Origin: Anthoceros angustus
Lineage: Eukaryota > Streptophyta > Anthocerotopsida > Anthocerotales > Anthocerotaceae
NCBI GenBank assembly: GCA_010909165.1
Contig: MU008164.1
Location: 1,942,001 to 2,006,000, forward strand
Length of the DNA stretch: 64,000 nucleotides
Direction of reading: 5' to 3'
This document shows, one piece after another, positions 55,818 through 64,000 of the stretch (the stretch's first letter is position 1; every line of letters begins with the position of its first letter). The translations under genes were made by a program, and so were the position numbers. The notes beneath the pieces were generated by a model, which saw only the letters and a program-made list of their open reading frames with translations, was not told the DNA's origin and searched no databases.

Positions 55818-58800
55818 ATGGCCGCCAGGGTGCTTTCACTTTGTTCATACAAACGGCATCGCTGGCAACAGCTTTTCTGGATCCACCAGAGGCAAATTGG
55901 TGGGACGACTTCTCCCGAGGGTTGTGTGGATGGGCAGCTTGCTGTTCCGGCTATGCAGGTGGGACTTCGTTCCCACACATCCAAATGGCATGGCGCTGAC
56001 GACTGCAGGTCTGCAGGATACGAATGGCACATGGATGCCGAAACCGTGACCCGATTGTGTGAGCAGGAGCAGCTGTCTGAGGCTGTTGAGGCTTTGGGAG
56101 TTCTCGTGCAGAGAGACTGTGGTATTTCCCAGTCTCTCTTTTATACTGTCCTCAGAAAATGTGTGGTTAACAAGGATCTGGTTCTGGGTCGCCGTGTCCA
56201 TGCTCTCATGGTGGAGAGGGGGTACGAGTCGGACCCGTTCTTGTGCAACCATATCCTGCGAATGTATGCTTCTCATGGCAGGTTGGAAGAAGCGATGGAT
56301 GTGTTCACCAGGGTGGGAAAACCAAATGCCTTCATGTGGTCCTCCATGCTCTCTGCACATGTTAGACATGGGCAAGCTGAGCAGGCCATTCGATTGTATC
56401 ATCAGATGGATAGGACGAGTGTGAAGGCAGACGGCCATGTTTTTGTAGCAGCCCTACAGGCTTGTGCAAGAGAAGCAGACTTAACAACTGGGCAGCAGGT
56501 GCATGCTGACTTGTTGGTCAGTGGGGACGAGCCTGAGATGTTTGTTTCCAATTGCTTGGTAGATATGTATGCCAAGTGTGGCAGCTTGGAAGACGCACAG
56601 AGAGTGTTTGAAGCGCTTCCCCAAAAGGATGTGGTGACATGGAATGCCCTGATAGCAGGATATTCCCAGCAGGGAAGGGGTCAGGAAGCCCTTCAGCTCT
56701 ACAATGCTATGCAAGAAGAAAACATCGTTGCACCTGATTCTGTTACTTTTTTGTCCCTCCTACAGGCGTGTGCAACTATGGGTTCACAGGCTTTAGAGAA
56801 GGGGAAGCAGCTCCATGCAAGGATTCGGGGACATGGGCTTCAGTCTGACGTGTTTCTAGGCAGCAGCCTGGTGAACATGTATGCAAAGTGTGGCAGCTTG
56901 GACGATGCCCAGCGTGTGTTTGATGGACTTGGTGAAAAGAATGTGGTAACGTGGAATGCCATGTTAGCAGGATATGCCCAGCAGGGCAGGGGTCAGGAGA
57001 CCCTTCAACTTTACAGTGCCATGCGACAGGAAGGTATTGTTACGCCCAATTCTGTGACTTTTGTGGCTCTCCTGCAGGCGTGTGCAAATCTGGGTACCCA
57101 AGCTCTGGAACAGGGAAGGCATATTCATGCCCAGATTGGGGAACAAGGGCTTCAGACTGATGTAGTTGTAGGTTGCAGCCTGGTAGACATGTATGCGAAG
57201 TGTGGCAGCCTTGAGGACGCCAAGCTTGTGTTTGAGGGGATTCCTGACAAAGATGTGGTGATATGGAATGCCATGATAGCTGGGTACTCCCAACAGAGCA
57301 TGGGCGAGGAAGCCCTTCAACTTCACAGTGCTATGCAAGAAGAAGGCGTTGTCTCACCGGATTCTGCTACATTTGCATGCCTCCTGCAGGCCTGTGCCAG
57401 TATGGGTACCCCAGCTTTGGAGAAAGGGAAGCAGCTTCATGCACAGATTGGAGAACATGGTCTTCGGCATGATGTTGTTGTAGGCTGCAGCCTGGTGAAC
57501 ATGTATGCAAAATGTGGCAGCTTAGAAGATGCACAGCTTGTCTTTGATAGACTTGTTCAAAAAAATGTATCGACATGGAATGCCATGATAACAGGATATG
57601 CCAAGCAGGGGAAGGGTGTAGAGGCCCTCCAACTTTACGCTGCCATGCAAGAAGAAGGTATTGCTGCACCGGACTCTGTGACATTTGTGTGCCTCTTGCA
57701 GGCATGTGCATGTGTGGGTCCCGAGGCTCTCGAGAAAGGGAAGAATTTGCATGCCCACATCACAGAACACCGGCTCCAGGATGATGTGTTTGTAGGGTGC
57801 AGCCTGGTGAACATGTATGCCAAGTGCGGCAGTCTAGAGAATGCACAGGGCGTGTTCAACGGACTTCTTTCAAAGAATGTGGTGACATGGACTGCCATGA
57901 TCGGAGGATATTCTCAGCAGGGCATGGGTGAAAAAGCCCTTCATATGTACAGGGCTATGCACGAAGAAGGCGTCACTGCACCAGATTCTGTGACATTTGC
58001 GTGCCTCCTCCAGGCATATGCACATCTTGCAGCTGTACAGCCAGGAAGGCAGCTTCATGCTGAGATCGAAGCAAAAGGGCTTGAAGCTGATCGGCTCATA
58101 GCCATCAGCTTGATCAACATGTATGCAAAGTCCGGGAGCATGATGGATGCGCAGCTGGTTTTTGATGCATTGCCTGAACGAGACACTGTTGCCTGGAATG
58201 CCCTCATCACAGGATATACCCGGCAAGGCAACTGCAAAGCGGTCTTTGACTTGTTTCTCAAAATGACCGAGGACGGTATACAGCCAGACGGCATCACATT
58301 CCTCAGTCTCCTAACAACATGCAGTCATGCTGGTCTAGTCAGCAAGGGGCAAGAGTACTTTCAATCTATGAGCAGATGCCATGGCATCACTCCCACCGCA
58401 GAGCACTACACCTGCATGGTGGATCTCCTTGGTCGTGCAGGCCATCTTGACGATGCACTGACGGTGGCCAGGACGATTCCTACACCCCCTCATGCTGCAG
58501 TTTGGCACACCCTCTTGGGTGCCTCTCAAAAGTGGAGCAACGTGGACGTGGGACGCCATGCTTTCGATGAAGCAGTGAAGATTGACGAAAAAGATGCTGC
58601 AGCCTATGTTCTGATGTCCAACATATACACTAGTGCCCAGATGCTGGAGCAGGCAGAGGCAATGCAGGCACGGAGAATCCGAGTTGGAGCATGGAAGCAG
58701 CCAGGCCAAAGCTGGTGGACAGATACAGATGGCCTGGTGCACACATTTCTGGTCGGGGATAAAAACCATCCTTCCAGTGAAGGAGTCAAATTCAAGGCTG

Positions 58801-58958
58801 AAACACCTCCTCTCCAAAACGAAGATAGAACGAGTGAAGCAACTAGTGTAAACTCAGTACTACCCACACATTTCCACTACCGTCATACTCACAAGTCGAT
58901 TGATAATTTGACTTCAACTACATATCTGGCAGTTGTGACCACAGTTGATGATGTTTGA
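55818..58958 (+). CDS. PLS-class PPR protein, C-terminus shifted (PPR gene 2)
   Basis: Intronless frame, 1,046 codons, clearly paralogous to gene 1 along its length: MAARVLSLCSYKRHRWQQLF start, seven MYAKC/MYAS blocks (e.g. SLVNMYAKCGSLEDAQ, KNVVTWNAMLAGYAQQGR) and an E-type region (PGQSWWTDTDGLVHTFLVGD). At about 58785 the reading departs from gene 1: gene 1 has EGIYSRLKQLVSE, whereas here the frame reads EGVKFKAETPPLQ and runs ~55 further residues. The +1 frame at the same place reads NSRLKHLLSKTKIERVKQLV, so a 1-bp insertion relative to gene 1 explains it. The core repeats are intact; the effect on function is uncertain. No DYW domain. Confidence 0.92.
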   Translation: MAARVLSLCSYKRHRWQQLFWIHQRQIGGTTSPEGCVDGQLAVPAMQVGLRSHTSKWHGADDCRSAGYEWHMDAETVTRLCEQEQLSEAVEALGVLVQRDCGISQSLFYTVLRKCVVNKDLVLGRRVHALMVERGYESDPFLCNHILRMYASHGRLEEAMDVFTRVGKPNAFMWSSMLSAHVRHGQAEQAIRLYHQMDRTSVKADGHVFVAALQACAREADLTTGQQVHADLLVSGDEPEMFVSNCLVDMYAKCGSLEDAQRVFEALPQKDVVTWNALIAGYSQQGRGQEALQLYNAMQEENIVAPDSVTFLSLLQACATMGSQALEKGKQLHARIRGHGLQSDVFLGSSLVNMYAKCGSLDDAQRVFDGLGEKNVVTWNAMLAGYAQQGRGQETLQLYSAMRQEGIVTPNSVTFVALLQACANLGTQALEQGRHIHAQIGEQGLQTDVVVGCSLVDMYAKCGSLEDAKLVFEGIPDKDVVIWNAMIAGYSQQSMGEEALQLHSAMQEEGVVSPDSATFACLLQACASMGTPALEKGKQLHAQIGEHGLRHDVVVGCSLVNMYAKCGSLEDAQLVFDRLVQKNVSTWNAMITGYAKQGKGVEALQLYAAMQEEGIAAPDSVTFVCLLQACACVGPEALEKGKNLHAHITEHRLQDDVFVGCSLVNMYAKCGSLENAQGVFNGLLSKNVVTWTAMIGGYSQQGMGEKALHMYRAMHEEGVTAPDSVTFACLLQAYAHLAAVQPGRQLHAEIEAKGLEADRLIAISLINMYAKSGSMMDAQLVFDALPERDTVAWNALITGYTRQGNCKAVFDLFLKMTEDGIQPDGITFLSLLTTCSHAGLVSKGQEYFQSMSRCHGITPTAEHYTCMVDLLGRAGHLDDALTVARTIPTPPHAAVWHTLLGASQKWSNVDVGRHAFDEAVKIDEKDAAAYVLMSNIYTSAQMLEQAEAMQARRIRVGAWKQPGQSWWTDTDGLVHTFLVGDKNHPSSEGVKFKAETPPLQNEDRTSEATSVNSVLPTHFHYRHTHKSIDNLTSTTYLAVVTTVDDV

Positions 58959-59547
58959 ATTGATGTGATATGCAAACTGGGAAGCATAATGGTCTACGAT
59001 AGCAACATCATAGCCAGAGGTAGTTCAGAAGTTGATTACTCCACGTGCCTGGTTCGGTGCTCAACTAAACCTGAAACAGCAGGTCCTACAGGGTGGTAAG
59101 CTGAATAGTTTATATTTTCACGTGATATTCCAGGTACATAGAGGGGCTCATGAGGGGCTCTAACCGCCACCTCCAGGCCCCACACACCTGCTTCCTCATT
59201 TCATACTTTAACCTTTGGCCACCTACCCCGTTCCTTTTCCGGGCGCGACGGAACGGGGGCAGGAACGGGCGCCTCTGTACGTGCGGATCTGCAGTCGCAG
59301 GATCTCCTCCTGCGTTGTGACGAAGGCAAGCGACTGTCGCAACGGAACGGAACAGGCGCCAGGACGCACATTCGGAGCGTGAGGCGCGACCGCGACCCGC
59401 CATTATGGCATGTGCACGGAATGCCCGGCGCGTTGCCCACCCTGTGACGCGCGGGCCTGCTCATATTCGTCGCCTTGGACCAGGCGGTACAACTGCGACA
59501 GGTCGAGGGGCGGACGGAGTACCGTCACGAGGCTGGCCAGGCGTACC
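58959..59547. other. 3' flank of PPR gene 2
   Basis: No recognised gene. GC content rises after 59200. Confidence 0.4.
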
Positions 59548-59582
59548 GAGACGAGACGAGACGAGACGAGACGAGACGAGAC
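59548..59582. repeat. (GAGAC)n microsatellite
   Basis: Six to seven uninterrupted GAGAC pentamers. Confidence 0.97.
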
Positions 59583-59620
59583 CCGGCCGGGACCCGGCCG
59601 CCGGGCCGCGCCCGGAGACG

Positions 59621-59912
59621 ATGGCTGCGGAATTGCGTGGTGCGGAAGCACCGGCTGGCGCGTGCGGGAAGGACATGGATTGGCTACAGCAGCAGCGGCA
59701 GGCAGCGGCAGCTGCAGCTGCAGCGATCAATGCGGTCGGAGGGGAGGGCCCAGGTTTGTCAGCAATCTCCGGCTGCAGCTGAGCGCCGGCCAATCCGCAG
59801 TCCTAATCGTGATTAATTCATTTCTTGCGCCAGATCCACAGCTTGTCAGATCAGGCGGTAGGAGCCGAGACCGGGACGGCTGCCAATGCGATCATTGTGG
59901 TTGTAACGCCTA
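59621..59912 (+). CDS. possible small two-exon gene, unrecognised
   Basis: The ATG at 59621 opens a 44-codon stretch (MAAELRGAEAPAGACGKDMD, then Gln/Ala-rich) ending at a GT donor (59754). An AG acceptor before 59834 continues in phase to a stop near 59912, ending in Cys-rich CQCDHCGCNA. I recognise no family. The Ala run comes from a GCA/GCT repeat, so this may be chance. Confidence 0.2.
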
Positions 59913-62079
59913 AGGTACCAGGCTAGGACCTAGGTAGGCAAGGTTTGCATAATTGCGAGGTGGTGAACTGCGATCAATGACATGCGCTTTGACAGTCAAA
60001 CTGCAGCAGTGACCAGCTCGATTTGTGCAGGCAGCGGGAGTCGGACAGGACAGGACAGGGCAGGACAGGGCATGAGTCATCGATGACATCCGTGTTCTGT
60101 AAGGTGAGCTGCCATCTTCACACAGGTTTTATTCTAGACTACCTGCTTCCAGGCCTGTTCCGTCTCGATTTCGCAACTCCTTTTTTTTGTTACCGGTGCA
60201 GAGGGATGCATTCTGTCCAGATCTGATACAGTTGATGGAACGTACAAGGTACGGGTCGGGTCGAGGACCGAGTCGACTCGCCCCGACTCGACTCCTCAGC
60301 TTTCAGGTATCCGCCTCGTCTTCCTCCCGTTCGCGCATGTTTTGAAGGGAAGTTTCACAGGCCCGGGTCATCGCACAGTCACGGGTTGGTTGTCGCAATG
60401 TGTCTGATCTGGTGTCGCAGAGTCTGTTATAGCTGCGTGCTTGCCAAGACCCTTGCAATGAATGCCAAACGTCACTCCAGTGCTGCTCCAAAAGATTTGA
60501 ACAGGCCAGCCTAGTAGGCCTAGTGTACATATGTATGTATGTACCACATTCCATTCTTTATGCCTTGTTGCTCTGTGATCTTCCTGACTCGATCTGCAAT
60601 TCCATAGGCCACAGTACGCCTTTTAAGCTCCTTTCTGTAGTTGACATAATTGCACCGGTGGGTTGCTTTAGAGAGCACTCCAGAGAGTCCGCTGATCGAT
60701 ACATGTGTCAAATTGCTCTTATATTCCTTCTGTCCACCACAACATCCCTCTCCTCTCTCCTCGCCTGCCTTCCTTAGTAGATATCCCTCTTCCCCAGGAA
60801 GAATGCCAGTCTTCTTGCTCTTCCGTCTTCCCCTGTCGCAGCTATCAACCTACGTTGGCGGCTCACCCTATGCTGTGTTTCAGGCAAATGCCTGCGAGGT
60901 TTCCCTCCCTCCATTGCACCAGTTGCAAACTTCCATTTGCACCGCGCTTGGCGTTTCTGAGCAGTAAGTCTGCTGGTCTTTGGTTTGGAGATACGCGCTT
61001 GCCGCTGGTGAGCACTAAGTCTCTGGTCTTTCTTTTAGATAAAAAGCTCTGGTGCTGGTGCTGATCTCTTCGGTGTGAGCCACCGAATATCCATATCATA
61101 TTTGGAGAGATCAGCATCAATAACAGAGCTTTTAATCTGCAGTGCATTTTTGTGCCAGCGCCGGATCGCGTGTCCCGTCACCAGACTCCGCTCTCACCTT
61201 CCTTTCCACAATTGGACATGGAATCGGGAGGCTCGTCCATGATTTCAAGTGCGCGTATGTCTGTCACAGTGTTCTGAACACGTTGGTTGTGGAAGCTGCA
61301 ATTCAGCTGGGAGGTGCATGCGACAGAGGCGACACCCCTGTATCTTTTGTAACTTTTGACTTCCTCTTCCTTGTTATGTCATCTATGCATCTGCAGTCAT
61401 CTGGCCAACAGACTCTCATGGTTTGATCATCTCTCGGGCGTGTTCAGATGTATCTTGAGCAGGCTTGGGACCTCAGCTCAAGTGTTCTGCAACCTGCGAC
61501 TAGTTCGATCGTAGTGAGAAATGCAAAGGGAGGCACTCGTGGAATCCCGACGCTCCCATTCTTGAACTTCCCAAAGGGTGCCTGAAAGGTGACCCCTGAA
61601 TTAGCGATCCCTTCAGTGTTGCTGTTGTTTTCCGCCTTCAATGCCCTTCGGGTGTGTTTTTGAGGGTTGCCTAACATTTTCAGACCGCCTCTTCGTGAGG
61701 AAGGTCGGCCACTTTATCCCAAGTTGTTCACCACGGCATTCGGAAGACTCCAAAACCGCACCCGCCCAAAGTTTAGAGTTTAGATTGGTTGGTAGAAAAG
61801 TTGTTGGGAAATATCGTGCGCAGGATTCACGCATTTTCATTAGTGGTACCCCCTTCGATTCTACGCAATTTCCAGGTGCTAAATATGTATATCCATTCAA
61901 TTATGGAGAGATGAGTAAGCTTACAATAGGGACGTTAACATTGCAGTCCGAGTTCTGTCCTTGGATTGGAGTTCTGCGACTCATCAATTTGCAAATACTT
62001 TTTCCATCTGAACCAATTCTTTCTACACCACCGTCCTTCTAAGCTTAAGTAAGCAATAAGCATCTGGTTGTAGCTCTTT
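59913..62079. other. unassigned region
   Basis: Contains ACAGGACAGG-type repeats (60046-60072) and short frames, including 61641-62042 (133 codons, no known domain). Several GT and AG signals could belong to an unrecognised multi-exon gene between 60.0 and 61.4 kb, but no family match supports one. Confidence 0.3.
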
Positions 62080-62420
62080 CTAGCTGGAGTTAAGCAACCA
62101 TGACTTAAAAGAAGATGGTTATAATCTCTTTCTAGCTGGGGTTAAGCAACCACGACTTAAAAAAACATGGTTATAAACTCTTTCTAGCTAGGGTTAAGCA
62201 ACCATGACTTAAAAAAATATGGTTATAAACTCTTTCTAGCTAGGTTAAGCAACCATGACTTAAAAGAATATGGTTATAAACTCTTTCTAGCTGGGGTCAA
62301 ACAACCGCCACTTAAAAGAAGATGGTTACAACTCTTGCAAAAAGAATATGGTTATAACTCTTGCAAAGCTTTGTCTTTGGAGCTGGGGTTAAGTAATAGT
62401 GACTTAAAAGAATTACAGCT
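62080..62420. repeat. ~58-bp minisatellite
   Basis: Five to six diverged units containing TTAAGCAACCATGACTTAAA and TATGGTTATAAACTCTTTCT, some with internal deletions. Confidence 0.88.
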
Positions 62421-64000
62421 TCTTCCAAGCTCTTTGGAGCTGAGTTATGCAGTATGTACTAATAAGAATATGGTTATAAGAAAATAATTCTTCTTTCTAA
62501 CTAGGATGAATATAGTTACAGGGAAACAATTCTTCTTTCAAGTTAAAATAAATTTGGTTATAGCTTAAACCCCGGAAAATAACTCTAGGATGGGGGTTGG
62601 AAGATATTTTCCCTAAAAAAATTTAAAGATACTTTTATTATAAAAAAGTGTCATGAAGATTCTTTTTAAAAATATTTAGAAGCCTAAAGCTGCTTTTTAA
62701 CTTAAAAGGGGGGCACATATTTTTACCTTGTTCAAAGCAATACTATTCCATACAACATAAAAATGCATTGTCCAAAGATATAAACAGCAATCGCAGTGTT
62801 ATAAACATCAATCGCAATGGAATACACAACATCCATGCTTTAAATCTACCTACCTCTCAATATTCCTAATATACTTAGGAATATATAAAACATATGGGGC
62901 TTCAAGCCATTTTCCTTTAAAAAAATAAGGGCTGGGAGTATGGAATACCTTTGTGGGGGTTGAAAAGTCTTCCACCTATTTTGGTTTGTTTGGGTCTAGT
63001 TTTCCACCAGGTTTGGTTTGTTTGGGTCTCCATATACAGCTGAATCCCATAAACTACGATCATGTTTCTTTCAAGCCCTCATCGATGCTCAGACGTCGCG
63101 GTATACGTATTGATGTGGGCCCTGCTTCCATATTTCTTTCATTCATTCTTTATTTTCTTTCCATCCATGCACCCCCTTTTTTTTTCATGTTTACGAAGTT
63201 AGGGTTTTGCCATCTTTGCCAACTTTGGATCACGTCCCAAACTCTCGTGACCTCTCGCTTCAACTCAATCTGTAACTGAAGGTGGCTTGCACTAAGGCTG
63301 AACATGAGCACATGTACAAGCCTTTGAAAGGCCTCATGAAGGGAAGCAAGAGATCATGGTTAAGATAAGTAAAGAAGCGCATGTATGCAAGTATCCATGG
63401 ATCCAAAATGTGGTGAACAGGAAGATGCATGCTAGATTTTCAATAGCATATCAAGTGGCTGTTATTCTGTACGTACAGATGGAGGTAGAATGCCTTATTC
63501 TAGTTCTGGCTTAACATACTACTTTCGCTTGTCTTATGAGGGCTTGTGTGAGCATTGGTGCCTACTTAATTTGAGAGCAAAGATGCATTGAGCCTAAATG
63601 CACTTCTTCCATGTGAGGTACAAAGTATGCTGGTGAAGCAAGAGCTTTCGCAATTTCGGACCATACCTCAAACCCTTGCCCCCGATTCAGCATGCTTTCC
63701 CATCAATGCCCCGATGGCCATTAAGGCAAATACGGTCAATCATGTGCGGACACGCAACCTGATGTCTTGAGAGCCAGTGTCTATGTAGCCATGGTGGAGT
63801 GTGGACATACATGACATAAACAAGTTTCAATTTGTGGTTTTCGTTGCATACTCAGGTTTTGCACTTGTTCTTTTATGTACCCATTTTTTCATTCTCGGGA
63901 TGCATGCTTTCAAACCCTGATGGCTTTCAACTTCCAAACCAATGTTTCAAGGGACAGACACTCTCACCGTGAGCAATCGAGGAAGAGCCAATGTCATGAT
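62421..64000. other. intergenic, no gene recognised
   Basis: AT-rich to 62950. A TTTGGTTTGTTTGGGTCT repeat (two copies) lies at about 62980-63030. Later frames are short and unrecognised. Confidence 0.4.

Noticed and set aside
59405..59913. Arg/Asp/Glu-rich frames on both strands
   Set aside because: They come from the GAGAC microsatellite and GC-rich flank, with no domain.
60000..61430. Possible multi-exon gene between 60.0 and 61.4 kb
   Set aside because: Plausible splice signals exist, but the candidate exons gave no recognisable protein or consistent phase.

Overview
The window is nuclear DNA of a land plant. Genes are split by GT-AG introns of roughly 80 to 500 bp. Plant-specific families are present: long PLS-type PPR proteins, SAUR, an F-box protein, a GH28 polygalacturonase and a plastid heme oxygenase. 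Plant-type Ty1/copia and LINE-like debris fills the gaps. The PPR proteins carry many near-identical internal triplets, a style that suggests a non-seed plant (bryophyte, lycophyte or fern), but I cannot fix the species from the sequence.

Layout. 0.4-2.2 kb: F-box gene (-), whose 5' end is duplicated at 2.67-2.94 kb beside a PPR fragment. 3.0-3.1 kb: tRNA-Gln(CUG), followed by a tRNA-Gln-like relic and TTTTA-rich simple sequence. 4.1-5.1 kb: LINE-like 3' fragment. 6.65-9.27 kb: polygalacturonase (+), nine exons including a 21-nt microexon. 9.5-11.7 kb: scrambled partial copies of two downstream genes, ArgJ and an alpha/beta hydrolase. 12.3-13.55 kb: the intact hydrolase (-). 16.17-20.69 kb: intact 17-exon ArgJ (-), for plastid arginine biosynthesis. 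21.35-21.55 kb: telo-box-like minisatellite.

23.3-28.6 kb: a mobile-element zone with a copia RNase H remnant, a decayed gene combining a ParB-like domain with a DNA amino-methyltransferase domain (the most unusual coding trace here), and two LINE-like fragments. 28.68-35.93 kb: a complete-boundary Ty1/copia element with apparently identical 224-bp LTRs and a perfect 5-bp target-site duplication. Its gag-pol is full of breaks, and it carries a GC-rich, probably host-derived, antisense insert.

37.6-38.2 kb: SAUR gene (+). 39.86-41.72 kb: U11/U12-65K (RNPC3-like) minor-spliceosome gene (-) that lacks a recognisable first RRM. 42.3-43.55 kb: ~600-bp tandem duplication. 43.8-44.6 kb: broken trihelix gene. 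46.8-47.16 kb: 19-bp minisatellite built on CACGTG. 48.49-49.76 kb: heme oxygenase (+), lying between two direct copies of a dispersed repeat. 52.03-58.96 kb: two head-to-head PPR paralogues of about 1,050 residues. 59-64 kb: simple repeats and no recognised gene.

The intact genes are unrelated housekeeping, wall, hormone and organelle genes, not an operon-like system. What links the window is repeated local duplication (tandem, inverted, scrambled) and mobile-element activity. Exon joins were derived by eye from reading frame and splice sites; five models (GH28, hydrolase, ArgJ, U11/U12-65K, heme oxygenase) close exactly in frame.
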